A stretch of 64,000 bases of DNA, from contig NZ_QUAJ01000007.1 of NCBI RefSeq assembly GCF_003391055.1, forward strand, positions 62,001 through 126,000. The letters run 5' to 3'. The notes under the pieces were generated by a model. The model saw only the letters and a list, made by a program, of their open reading frames with translations. It was not told the origin of the DNA and searched no databases. The position numbers and the translations under genes were made by a program. Below are positions 17,729 to 26,463 of this stretch, one piece after another. Source of the stretch: Psychrilyobacter piezotolerans. Its GTDB lineage: Bacteria > Fusobacteriota > Fusobacteriia > Fusobacteriales > Fusobacteriaceae. Position 1 is the first letter of the stretch. The number at the start of each line of letters is the position of its first letter.

Positions 17729-19207
17729 ATGAAAATGTTTGCACAATTATCAAGAGTTGGAAAAGCACTGATGACACCTATCGCAATATTACCAGCTGCT
17801 GGTATATTCTTAGCAGTAGGAGCACATGCGGATATACCATTAATGAAGAATGCAGGTGACGTTATATTTGGAAATCTGCCATTACTGTTTGCAGTAGGAG
17901 CAGCTATAGGTTTAGCAGGTGGAGATGGAGTTGCTGGATTAGCAGGTATTGTTGCTATGTTAATTATGAATGTTACTATGGGAAGTTTAACTGATGCAGC
18001 CGCAGGGTTAGAAGCTGGAGATAAAGCATTTGCTTTAGTTCTTGGTACACCTACACTTCAAACAGGTGTATTTGGTGGTCTTATTGCAGGTATTATTGGT
18101 GCTACTATGTACAATAAATTCCATAAAACAGAATTACCGCCATTCTTAGGATTCTTTGCAGGTAAAAGATTAGTTCCTATCATGGCAGCTGTAGTAGGAT
18201 TTATTGTTGGTATGGTTATGCCTTATATCTGGCAGCCAATTCAAGCAGGGTTAGCTTCATTATCAATGATCGCAAATGATCCTAATAATTCAAACTTATC
18301 GACATTTGTATTTGGTTTAATAGAAAGAGCATTAATTCCATTCGGATTACATCATATTTTCTATTCTCCATTCTGGTTCCAATTCGGTGAATATACAAAT
18401 GCCGCTGGACAATTAGTTCAAGGAGATAATAGAATTTGGTTTGCAATGTTTAATGATGGAGTTAGAGATTTCTCATCTTCAACTTATCAAGGCGCAGGTA
18501 AATTTATGACTGGTAAATTCCCATTCATGATGTTTGGATTACCGGCTGCTGCACTGGCTATGTATCATGAGGCAAAACCTGAAAAAAGAAAATTAGCTGG
18601 AGGTATCTTATTCTCAGCAGCATTAACATCATTTTTAACAGGTATTACAGAACCAATTGAATTTGCTTTCTTATTCGTAGCACCAGTTTTATACGGTATT
18701 CACTGTGTAATTGCTGCAACATCATTTATGCTGATGAATATGTTAAAAGTTAGAATTGGTATGACTTTCTCAGGTGGAGTTATCGACTATGTTTTATTCG
18801 GAGCCTTACCAGGAATGAGTGGAAAATTTGACAATAACTGGTATATGGTAATAGTTGTAGGATTAGTATTAGCTGTTATTTATTACTTCTTATTTAGAAC
18901 TGTTATTAGAAAGTTTGATCTTAAAACTCCAGGTAGAGAAGATGAAGAGTTAGAGGAAGAAGTAAAGGTAAGTGGAAGTGAATTATCTATCTTAGTTATG
19001 GCTGCCTTAGGTGGTAAGGATAACTTAGTTACAATCGATGCTTGTATTACAAGACTTAGATTAGAAGTTAAAGATGTAAATAAAGTAAATGACAAAGAGT
19101 TAAAGAGATTAGGAGCTTCAGGAGTACTAAAAGTTGGTACAAACGGTGTTCAAGCAATCTTTGGAGCTAAAGCTCAATTTATAGCACAAGATTTAAAAGG
19201 AATGTAA
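17729..19207 (+). CDS. PTS EIICB, glucose/N-acetylglucosamine family
   Basis: An inner-membrane sugar permease that phosphorylates its substrate during uptake. Residues 1-380 are the EIIC channel, starting [22 protein letters not shown], with [12 protein letters not shown] as the conserved sugar-binding GITEP motif. Residues 415-490 are EIIB, with the phosphorylated cysteine in [11 protein letters not shown]. No EIIA is attached or adjacent, so phosphate must come from an EIIA encoded elsewhere. The start at 17729 follows AGGAGG by seven bases; an ATG two codons earlier is too close. Domain order and motifs place it in the glucose/GlcNAc/maltose group, but the sugar is undecided. Confidence 0.9.
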   Translation: MKMFAQLSRVGKALMTPIAILPAAGIFLAVGAHADIPLMKNAGDVIFGNLPLLFAVGAAIGLAGGDGVAGLAGIVAMLIMNVTMGSLTDAAAGLEAGDKAFALVLGTPTLQTGVFGGLIAGIIGATMYNKFHKTELPPFLGFFAGKRLVPIMAAVVGFIVGMVMPYIWQPIQAGLASLSMIANDPNNSNLSTFVFGLIERALIPFGLHHIFYSPFWFQFGEYTNAAGQLVQGDNRIWFAMFNDGVRDFSSSTYQGAGKFMTGKFPFMMFGLPAAALAMYHEAKPEKRKLAGGILFSAALTSFLTGITEPIEFAFLFVAPVLYGIHCVIAATSFMLMNMLKVRIGMTFSGGVIDYVLFGALPGMSGKFDNNWYMVIVVGLVLAVIYYFLFRTVIRKFDLKTPGREDEELEEEVKVSGSELSILVMAALGGKDNLVTIDACITRLRLEVKDVNKVNDKELKRLGASGVLKVGTNGVQAIFGAKAQFIAQDLKGM

Positions 19208-19220
19208 ATTCTAAAACATA

Positions 19221-19252
19221 AAGGAGGGCAACCCAAAAGGGTTGTCCTCTTT
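19221..19252 (+). terminator. Terminator after the PTS gene
   Basis: GAGGGCAACCC-AAAA-GGGTTGTCCTC (one G-T pair) followed by a short T-rich stretch. The GGAGGG within it should not be mistaken for a ribosome site. Confidence 0.75.
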
Positions 19253-19309
19253 GCTCCAATGATAGCAATAAAAAATGATTTTTAAAAGTGTAATTTGGGA
19301 GATGGTTTT

Positions 19310-19525
19310 ATGATTAATAGATTAAATGAAATCAAAAAATTAAGAAAAACAAAGAAATTGGTAGCTGAAGAAGAATTAAAGAGATTAGAAAAAAATGATG
19401 AATTTAAAAATAAAAGTGAAAAAATAGACCAAAGAATGGAAAATATTAAAAAGAAAATAAACCAATTAGAAAAAGATTTAGAAAATTTGACTATTCTCGA
19501 AAATAAATTCAAACAAAAATCGTAA
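19310..19525 (+). CDS. Small coiled-coil protein
   Basis: A 71-residue, lysine- and glutamate-rich protein with near-continuous heptads (for example EKIDQRMENIKKKINQLEKD) and no cysteine, signal peptide or membrane segment. It is not recognised as a family member. ATG at 19310 with GGGAGA upstream; an in-frame TTG at 19295 is the alternative. It stands alone between two terminators, so it is its own unit or a readthrough product of the PTS transcript. It could be a structural or regulatory peptide. Confidence 0.55.
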   Translation: MINRLNEIKKLRKTKKLVAEEELKRLEKNDEFKNKSEKIDQRMENIKKKINQLEKDLENLTILENKFKQKS

Positions 19526-19549
19526 GTAATTTTTTAAAAGACACCAGAT

Positions 19550-19579
19550 AAAAAGGACACTTAATTTAGTGTCCTTTTA
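19550..19579 (+). terminator. Rho-independent terminator
   Basis: AAAAGGACACT-taattt-AGTGTCCTTTT, an 11-bp stem, closing the small coiled-coil gene. Confidence 0.85.
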
Positions 19580-20373
19580 GCTTTAATTTCATTGAGTTCA
19601 TTTTTAGACAATTTAAAAAAGTGACTACAACAAAAATGTTACACTACCTATTGAAGTGAACGCCTCAAATCCGCTCCTGTAGCGGTTTCATCCTTTAGTG
19701 CACCCTTATCATTACAACCTTGTTTAAAATGGATCTACAATTGAATAAAATGGTTGCTAATGACTGCCATTAGCAACTGGAGTATAATTTCTTTACTTCT
19801 ACAACAACGATTGTGACCTACTCCACTAAGACAAGATGGTTATAGCTTAGGTTTCTCTCTTTTTCCATGTAGACCCTCTTTCCCTTGGCATCGTAAAAAT
19901 CATATTTACTAAATCTAATTTTTATACTTGGGAATAGTAATTAAAAAAAGATTAAAATCTAAGGGTATCATCCTTAACGGACTCTATTTCTTTTGATGTG
20001 TCACATTTAAATTTTTTTATTAAATATAAATAAATTTAATATTCGTGAATCGAAATAGAGGAAAGAAAAACTCAAATTTTGAAAATAGCTTTTTAGTAGA
20101 GGTAGAATAACCACGAGCTCCCAAGCTATAGTCCTCACTACGTTGCGTACCCGAAAAGGGCATCACCAAGATTTCTAAAGATTATTACATAATTCAAGAA
20201 CCTTGAGAGGACTTAATTTGTATATCGCTCTTAGTAGGATAATCATTGTAAAAGCAGCATCACCTTCAAAATTAAAAGCTGAAGAGAAAAGCGAGTAAAG
20301 CTTAGTTCTGAGCTTTTATTCCGAAGTTTATAGTCGTCTCACTTCTCAGATCGATTAAGACTAGATTTAGTAA
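19580..20373. other. Gene-free stretch with hairpins and possible TnpB-element relics
   Basis: No convincing gene lies in these 790 bases. Two hairpins stand out: CCGCT-CCTGT-AGCGG (about 19671-19685) and GTTGCTAATG-ACTGC-CATTAGCAAC (about 19753-19777). Just before the first, one frame reads TLPIEVNASNPLL then stop, which resembles the short C-terminal tail of IS605-family TnpB proteins, whose 3' end and flank form a structured guide RNA. The segment near 20150-20175 shares CCC-n-GGGCATCACCAA with the element at 22417-22565. The best reading is eroded mobile-element debris; a functional RNA is not excluded. Confidence 0.4.
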
Positions 20374-20416
20374 TCAAAAAAGAGGATTGACCCTTTTGGA
20401 TCAATCCTCTTTTTTA
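20374..20416 (-). terminator. Terminator of the dipeptide transport operon
   Basis: A long stem, AAAAGAGGATTGA with TCAATCCTCTTTT around CCCTTTTGGA, with T-runs on both strands. It lies just after the stop of the last operon gene. Confidence 0.9.
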
Positions 20417-20425
20417 TTTTTAATT

Positions 20426-21394
20426 CTATTTATTTTGAACTAAGTTATCTACAAGATGACATGCAACAAAATGTCCATCTGAAATTTCATTTAATGCAGG
20501 ATCTCCATGACTACATTCAGGCCTGACATACGCACATCTCTTTGCAAATCTACACCCTTCCTCTGGATTGATTGGAGAAGTTATCTCTCCACGTAATTCA
20601 ATCCTGTCCATCTTATGCTTTAAGCTTGCTACTGGAATAGCAGAAAGTAAAGCTTTTGTATATGGATGTCTTGGATTTTTAAACAGTACAGCAGATGGAG
20701 CTTTTTCCACTAACTGACCCAAATACATTACTGCAATATCATCTGAAAAATGTTTAACTACAGACAGGTCATGGGTAATAAACATAAAAGTTAATCCCAA
20801 TTTTTGTTGTAGATCCTGCATAAGGTTTAAAACTTGAGCTTGGATAGATACATCTAAGGCTGATACAGGTTCATCACATACAATAAATTTTGGATTTAAT
20901 GACAGTGCACGGGCTATACCAATCCTTTGTCTTCTTCCACCATCTAATTCATGGGGATATGTATTTAATAATCTCTGACTTAATCCTACTAAATCCATCA
21001 ATTCCTTTACTTTTTCACTTAATTCCTTCTTGTTGCTGACTAATTTATGGATAATTAACGGTTCTCCTATGATCTCACTTACAGTCATTCTAGGATTTAA
21101 AGAAGCAAATGGATCCTGGAAAATTATCTGCATATCTTCCCTTAATTTTCTCATTTGATTTTTATCAAATTCCCTTATATTCTGACCTTCGAAAAATATA
21201 TCCCCATCTGTAGCTTCTAATAATCTGAGAATTACCCTTCCAGTTGTAGATTTACCACACCCAGACTCTCCTACTATTCCCAGAGTTTTCCCTTTTTCTA
21301 TAGAAAAATTTACTCCATCTACTGCATGCAGCATCCCTTTAGGAGTTTTAAAATGTTTTTTTAAATTTCTTACTTCTAATATTTTATCTGCCAT
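20426..21394 (-). CDS. dppF: Peptide ABC transporter ATP-binding protein (DppF/OppF type)
   Basis: A 322-residue ATPase that powers peptide uptake with DppD. Walker [10 protein letters not shown] is near residues 39-47; the ABC signature is LDGGRRQR, a common variant of LSGGQ in this subfamily; Walker [13 protein letters not shown] follows. The C-terminal oligopeptide extension carries the clustered cysteines CRFAKRC and C of PECSHGD and VACHL, a 4Fe-4S-type signature known from OppF-like proteins. It is the last gene of the operon, 12 bases after dppD, and is followed by a strong terminator. Confidence 0.92.
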   Translation of the reverse strand: MADKILEVRNLKKHFKTPKGMLHAVDGVNFSIEKGKTLGIVGESGCGKSTTGRVILRLLEATDGDIFFEGQNIREFDKNQMRKLREDMQIIFQDPFASLNPRMTVSEIIGEPLIIHKLVSNKKELSEKVKELMDLVGLSQRLLNTYPHELDGGRRQRIGIARALSLNPKFIVCDEPVSALDVSIQAQVLNLMQDLQQKLGLTFMFITHDLSVVKHFSDDIAVMYLGQLVEKAPSAVLFKNPRHPYTKALLSAIPVASLKHKMDRIELRGEITSPINPEEGCRFAKRCAYVRPECSHGDPALNEISDGHFVACHLVDNLVQNK

Positions 21395-21406
21395 CTTTAT
21401 TCCTCC

Positions 21407-22390
21407 CTATATCCATTTTTGTTTGATGTCTTCTTCAAACATCAAACACTTAATTCTGTGTCCGTCAATATTTGTATGTCTGGGTACTCTGTCTGAACAA
21501 ATATTTTTTGCACTGTCACATCTAGGATGAAATGGACATCCAGAAGGTAGATTTGTTGGATCCGGCATAGTTCCTTTGATTGGACTGAGTCTAGTAGCAT
21601 CACTGTCTAAATTTGGTATAGAACCAAATAACCCCTTTGTATATGGATGTTTTGTAGATTCAAATATATCCTCTATCTTTCCATATTCTATGATTTCTCC
21701 CCCATACATTATAGCTACCTTATCACAAACTTGGGCTACTACACCCAGATCATGTGTGATCATAAGCATAGCTGTTTTAAATTTCTCCTTCAGGTTATTC
21801 ATAAGATCTAAAACTTGGGCTTGGATCGTAACATCTAAAGCTGTTGTAGGTTCATCCGCTATGAGTAATTTTGGATTACATGCAAGAGCTATGGCAATTA
21901 CCACCCTTTGTTTCATCCCACCAGAAAATTGATGGGGATAATCATTATATCTTGCTCCTGGGATACCTACTAATTCTAACATCTCTTTAGCTCTATCAAT
22001 TGCTGTTTCCATATTTATATCCTGATGAATTAAGATTACTTCTGAGATCTGCTCCCCGACACTTAACACTGGATTTAACGAAGTCATTGGATCTTGGAAT
22101 ATCATAGAGATCTTATTTCCTCTGATTCCTCTCATGTCATCTTCAGAAAGTGACAATAGATCCCTTCCTTCAAATTCAATAGTTCCGCCCATAATTTTTC
22201 CTGGAGGATTTGGGATCAATCTCATCATCCCTAAAGCTGTGGTAGTTTTCCCTGCTCCAGTTTCTCCTACCAGACCTAACGTTTCCCCCTCTTTTAAATC
22301 TAAATTGATGCCATTTACTGCTTTTACTACTCCGTCTTCAGTTGTATATTGAATAGTAAGATCTTTTATATTTAACAATTTATCACTCAT
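21407..22390 (-). CDS. dppD: Peptide ABC transporter ATP-binding protein (DppD/OppD type)
   Basis: A 327-residue partner ATPase. Walker [10 protein letters not shown] near residues 41-49, signature FSGGMKQRV, Walker [13 protein letters not shown], and a C-terminal oligopeptide extension with CPFHPRC. It is separated from dppC by 178 bases that hold the second copy of the dispersed leader element plus hairpins, unusual for an operon whose other genes are nearly abutting. This may set a separate expression level for the two ATPases. Confidence 0.92.
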   Translation of the reverse strand: MSDKLLNIKDLTIQYTTEDGVVKAVNGINLDLKEGETLGLVGETGAGKTTTALGMMRLIPNPPGKIMGGTIEFEGRDLLSLSEDDMRGIRGNKISMIFQDPMTSLNPVLSVGEQISEVILIHQDINMETAIDRAKEMLELVGIPGARYNDYPHQFSGGMKQRVVIAIALACNPKLLIADEPTTALDVTIQAQVLDLMNNLKEKFKTAMLMITHDLGVVAQVCDKVAIMYGGEIIEYGKIEDIFESTKHPYTKGLFGSIPNLDSDATRLSPIKGTMPDPTNLPSGCPFHPRCDSAKNICSDRVPRHTNIDGHRIKCLMFEEDIKQKWI

Positions 22391-22416
22391 AAGACTTGTC
22401 TCCTTTTTTTATAGTA

Positions 22417-22565
22417 TAGGAAATTATACCCCTAAGGGGCATCACCAAAATACTGGTGATTCACTCCATAAATATAGACTTTCGCACTAAAATTTTGGAA
22501 CGAATAAAAAATTATAACAACCTAAATTGTGCCTTTCTGGATGCAACGTCACGTTGCTTTTTATT
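22417..22565 (-). repeat. Dispersed palindromic leader element, copy 2 (extended)
   Basis: Read on the minus strand: palindrome GCAACGTCACGTTGC (22557-22543), then ATCCAGAAAGGCACAATTTAG, TTATAATTTTTTATT, then extra sequence containing the hairpins ATCACCAGTATTTTGGTGAT and CCCCTTAGGGG, and finally TATAATTTCCTA. It matches copy 1 in order and orientation, but with an added central module. It fills the gap between dppC and dppD and precedes dppD, as copy 1 precedes a permease gene. Confidence 0.7.
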
Positions 22566-22568
22566 TAA

Positions 22569-23480
22569 TTATGATTTTAATCTTGGATCTAATGCATCTC
22601 TAAGTCCGTCTCCAACCAAGTTTAAAGCTAAGATAGTGATTACTATTGCTATACCTGGAATAGTCGTTACATGAGGTGCATATCTAAGGTATTGTCTACC
22701 ACCAGAAAGCATTGCTCCCCACTCTGGTGCAGGCGGTTGAATACCTAAACCTATAAAACTAAGTCCGGCTGTCGAAAGTATTGCTCCTGCTACTCCCAAT
22801 GTTCCTTGAACAATTACCGGGGCAAGTGAATTTGGTATGATGTGTTTAAATATAATTCTAAAATCATCGGCTCCAATTGCTTTGGCAGCTTCTACAAACT
22901 CCTGGTCTCTTATTGAGATTACAGATGCTCTTACAATTCTTGCGTATCCAGGAACTGAAGATATACTGATGGCAAGCATAAGGTTAAATAAGTTTGGTCC
23001 CAATGCTGAAACTATTGCGATAGCCAATAAGATACTAGGTACTGCAAGGAAAACATCCATTATTCTCATGACAACGTTATCCAACTTACCTCCATAATAA
23101 CCGGCTATAGCTCCCAACGTTCCACCAATAACTATAGAAATTCCAACAGCTAAGATTCCAACCTGCAGTGATACACGGGCACCATGAACAAGTCTGGCAA
23201 ACATGTCTCTACCATATTCATCTGTCCCAAAAATATGTGCTCCACTTGGACTTTGTAATCTATCCTTTAAGTTTTGCTTGATTGCTACACTGTCATATGG
23301 AGCTATCACATCTGCAAAAATAGCTAAAAGTATTATTACTCCTAAAATTGCCAGGCCTGCCATAGCCATATTATTTTTCTTCAGTCTTCTCCATACTTCA
23401 GCTAACTGACTTCTTTTTTTATTTACAGTTTCAACAGAAGAATTTTTCTTTATATTTTCACTGCTTAGTACTTCTGACAT
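22569..23480 (-). CDS. dppC: Peptide ABC transporter permease (DppC/OppC type)
   Basis: A 303-residue inner-membrane permease with six predicted helices. The N-terminal half carries the OppC domain region with FGTDEYGRDMFARLVHGAR, and the EAAKAIGADDFRIIFKHI segment is the cytoplasmic EAA loop that docks onto the ATPases. GLGIQPPAPEWGAML is typical of the C-type subunit. The gene lies 15 bases after dppB, so the two permeases are made together. Confidence 0.93.
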   Translation of the reverse strand: MSEVLSSENIKKNSSVETVNKKRSQLAEVWRRLKKNNMAMAGLAILGVIILLAIFADVIAPYDSVAIKQNLKDRLQSPSGAHIFGTDEYGRDMFARLVHGARVSLQVGILAVGISIVIGGTLGAIAGYYGGKLDNVVMRIMDVFLAVPSILLAIAIVSALGPNLFNLMLAISISSVPGYARIVRASVISIRDQEFVEAAKAIGADDFRIIFKHIIPNSLAPVIVQGTLGVAGAILSTAGLSFIGLGIQPPAPEWGAMLSGGRQYLRYAPHVTTIPGIAIVITILALNLVGDGLRDALDPRLKS

Positions 23481-23495
23481 AATTAAATCCTCCTT

Positions 23496-24422
23496 TTATT
23501 TATATTGAGATTTTACCCTAGGATCTACAAATCCATATAATATATCTACAAATAGATTTACTACTGAAAATGTTGTTGCAAGGAATAAAACAGCCGCTAA
23601 TACAATCGGTGTATCCTTACTTCTAATAGCTTCTACCATCATTCTTCCCACTCCCGGCCAAGAATAAACAGTTTCTGTAAGTACAGCCCCACCTAATAGG
23701 TATCCAAATTGTAATCCTACAACTGTGATTACTGGAATTAATGCATTTTTAAGAGCATGTTTGTTGATAACTTTTTTCTCAGCAACCCCCTTGGCTCTAG
23801 CCGTTCTGATATAATCCTGCCTGATTACTTCCAGCATAGATGATCTGGTCATACGGGTAATTATTGCTGCTGCTCCTGTCCCCAGTGTAATAGATGGAAG
23901 GATCAAACTTTTCCAGTCTCCAAACCCACCTGATGGCAGCCATCCCAATCCTACTGAGAAAAATAAAATTAACATAAGTCCTAACCAGAAGTTTGGCATT
24001 GCTACACCTAAAAGAGCCGCTATCATACTTGTACTATCCAAAATTGAATATTGTTTTGTAGCTGATATAATCCCTACCGGTATACCAATTAATATAGCTA
24101 TTATTACACCAATTACTGCCAATATCAATGTATTTGGAAATCTTTGGAATATCTCTCCAAATACCTCTCTTCCACTTGTATACGATCTTCCAAAATCTCC
24201 CTGCACTGCATTTAGAACAAATCTTCCATACTGCATTAAGAATGGATCATTTAATCCCATCTCTTCTCTGAGCGCTAACACTTGTGCTTTAGGAGCACTC
24301 TCTCCTAAGATAAGTTGTGCCGGATCTCCAGGTGTAAATGACATTATTGAAAATACTAAAAATGATACACCTAATAAAACAGGTATCAGTAACAACAATC
24401 TTTTAAATATATACTTATGCAT
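23496..24422 (-). CDS. dppB: Peptide ABC transporter permease (DppB/OppB type)
   Basis: A 308-residue inner-membrane permease. Typical features are the N-terminal KRLLLLIPVLLGVSFLVF helix, FTPGDPA, LMQYGRFV, and the EAA-like loop YIRTARAKGVAEKKVINKHALKNALIPV. It pairs with DppC to form the translocation pore. It is separated from dppA by a hairpin with a T-tract on the minus strand, which probably lowers expression of dppB-F relative to the binding protein. Confidence 0.93.
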   Translation of the reverse strand: MHKYIFKRLLLLIPVLLGVSFLVFSIMSFTPGDPAQLILGESAPKAQVLALREEMGLNDPFLMQYGRFVLNAVQGDFGRSYTSGREVFGEIFQRFPNTLILAVIGVIIAILIGIPVGIISATKQYSILDSTSMIAALLGVAMPNFWLGLMLILFFSVGLGWLPSGGFGDWKSLILPSITLGTGAAAIITRMTRSSMLEVIRQDYIRTARAKGVAEKKVINKHALKNALIPVITVVGLQFGYLLGGAVLTETVYSWPGVGRMMVEAIRSKDTPIVLAAVLFLATTFSVVNLFVDILYGFVDPRVKSQYK

Positions 24423-24462
24423 GTTTCCTCCCTGATTTTTATATTTATTTCTTAAAAAAATT

Positions 24463-24491
24463 ACCCTCTAAAAATTAATCATTTAGAGGGC
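24463..24491 (-). terminator. Intercistronic hairpin, partial terminator
   Basis: CCCTCTAAA and TTTAGAGGG form a 9-bp stem, followed on the minus strand by TAATTTTTTT. Placed right after the binding-protein gene, it would attenuate transcription into the permease genes or protect the dppA transcript's 3' end. Confidence 0.7.
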
Positions 24492-24499
24492 AATCAAGA

Positions 24500-26023
24500 T
24501 TATTTTTGTTGATCAAAATACACTCCATAGATCTTATGATGCCCTGCAGGATTTAATTTAAACCCTTCTACATCTTTATTGATACCAGCATTCATCGTCT
24601 TGTAAAATAATGGATCTACTGGTAAGTCTTCCATTAATTGATCCTGAATTTTTGCATATATTTCAATTCTTTTTTGTGGATCTATAGATGATTTAGCCTC
24701 ATCTAACCACTTGTCTACATCTTTGTTTGAATAGAAAGATCTGTTTCCAGCTCCACCAATGTTTGCAGTGTTGAATAAAGCGTTTAATCCATAGTCAGCA
24801 TCTGCTGTGTTAGTTCCCCAACCTAAGATAAACATCTCATGATCTCCTCTTGCAGTTCCATCTAAATAAGCTCCCCATTCTACTGGTTCTACTGCCATTT
24901 CTATTCCTACTTGCTTTAATTGATCTTGTACAATAGTTGCAATTTGTAATCTTACCGGATTATCATTTGTCCAGATTGTAGTTTTGAAACCATTTGGATA
25001 TCCTGCTTCAGCCAATAATTTTTTAGATAACTCTGGATCATATTCATATGATTTTGCATCTTTACTGTAACCAAATACTTTTGGCCCGATAGGTGAATTT
25101 GCTTTAGTCCCAGCACCGTCTAATACTACATCGATAAGAATATCTACGTCGATTGCATGCCCGATAGCTTGTCTAACTAATTTATTATTAAATGGTGCTT
25201 TCTTAAAGTTAAATCCGATATAATCCATAGATAGTGATTCTTGTTCAATTAATTCTAATTTTTCATTGTCTTTAACTTGATTTTTGTCAATAGGTTCGAT
25301 ATCATATGCGATATCTACTTCACCAGTTTCTAAACTGATAGTTCTATTTGTTCCTTCAGTTATATTTCTAAAGATTACATTTTTAACCTTAGGAGCTCCT
25401 AAGAAATAATCTTCATTTGCAGCTAATACGATCTTATCTCCAGAATCCCACTTTACAAATGAATATGGCCCTGTTCCTACTGGATGTTGTCCATAGTCGT
25501 CTCCAGCTTCAGTAACAGCTTTTTCATTTAAGATAGCTGATGCTGTATGTGCTAAATGGTGTAATAATGGCCCAAATGGTTCCTTTGTAATGATCTTAAC
25601 TGTATGATCATCTACAACTTCAACTTTGTCCACAGCTTCTATAATATGGTGAGTTTGAGGAGAAGCTAACATCCCTTCAATTGTAAATTTAACGTCTGAT
25701 GCTTTTAATTCTTCTCCATTATGGAATTTTACTCCCTTTCTTAAGTGGAAGATAGTTGTTGTAGAATCTGGCTGGTCCCATGATTCAGCAAGTGCAGGTA
25801 CTATATTCATATCTCCATCAGTTGATACTAAACCATCGTAAATTTGTGATGATACTCTAGATGATGGTTGGTCATTTGAAGCATGTGGATCCAGTGATTT
25901 AGCATCGGCCCCTTGGGCAACGACTAAGGTATCTTTTATCTTAGTTTCTTTTTCCCCGCCACCACAAGCTGTTAATGTTAATAAGACAACCAATGATGAA
26001 ATTAATAATAAAACTTTTTTCAT
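24500..26023 (-). CDS. dppA: Peptide-binding lipoprotein, extracellular solute-binding family 5
   Basis: A 507-residue substrate receptor. The lipobox LTAC gives lipidation at Cys20 after a hydrophobic signal peptide. The mature part has the family 5 layout: SLDPHASNDQPSS, then HLRKGVKFHNGEELKASDVKF, the signature of SBP_bac_5. It delivers di- or oligopeptides, or glutathione-like ligands, to DppBCDF; the ligand is not evident. It is the first gene of the operon, with its own promoter at 26073-26101. Confidence 0.93.
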   Translation of the reverse strand: MKKVLLLISSLVVLLTLTACGGGEKETKIKDTLVVAQGADAKSLDPHASNDQPSSRVSSQIYDGLVSTDGDMNIVPALAESWDQPDSTTTIFHLRKGVKFHNGEELKASDVKFTIEGMLASPQTHHIIEAVDKVEVVDDHTVKIITKEPFGPLLHHLAHTASAILNEKAVTEAGDDYGQHPVGTGPYSFVKWDSGDKIVLAANEDYFLGAPKVKNVIFRNITEGTNRTISLETGEVDIAYDIEPIDKNQVKDNEKLELIEQESLSMDYIGFNFKKAPFNNKLVRQAIGHAIDVDILIDVVLDGAGTKANSPIGPKVFGYSKDAKSYEYDPELSKKLLAEAGYPNGFKTTIWTNDNPVRLQIATIVQDQLKQVGIEMAVEPVEWGAYLDGTARGDHEMFILGWGTNTADADYGLNALFNTANIGGAGNRSFYSNKDVDKWLDEAKSSIDPQKRIEIYAKIQDQLMEDLPVDPLFYKTMNAGINKDVEGFKLNPAGHHKIYGVYFDQQK

Positions 26024-26072
26024 TTTGTTCCTCCCTATTTTTTTCTTAATTTGTTAAGCATCTTCTAAGATA

Positions 26073-26101
26073 ATGTTACCCCAATTTTCACAACTTGTCA
26101 A
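26073..26101 (-). promoter_or_regulatory. Promoter of the dpp operon
   Basis: On the minus strand TTGACA (26101-26096), 17 bases, TAACAT (26078-26073), 50 bases before the dppA start. The rest of the gap up to the terminator near 26400 is A/T-rich and shows nothing else. Confidence 0.65.
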
Positions 26102-26399
26102 CAAAAAATCAATAATTATTGTTTTATTTTCTTGTTTTTTGTATTATTACCGTATTTTTAAAACTAAATTCAAAAACTATACCAAAAAAACAGTACTATG
26201 ATCCACTTTCAAATAGAGTTAAAAATTTTATTGCGTAAAGGAAATTTTAATGAAGTTGTCATTTTTTCAGACAAAAAAACTTTTATAATACAGTTTACCC
26301 TTTTAAAAAATAAAAACCAAAATTTATTTTAATTTTTTATTCTAATCCTTAAAAAAATCTGAGAAAACATAAACAGAAGTAATTGTTTATGAATATTTT

Positions 26400-26436
26400 T
26401 ACAAAAAAAAATAGGAGGCTTCTCCTCCCATTTTCA
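26400..26436 (-). terminator. Terminator of the EF-G-like gene
   Basis: On the minus strand GGGAGGAGAAGCCTCC followed by a run of nine T, 28 bases after the stop codon. Confidence 0.8.
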
Positions 26437-26463
26437 CCCTATTTATTGCTACCTAATACTGCC

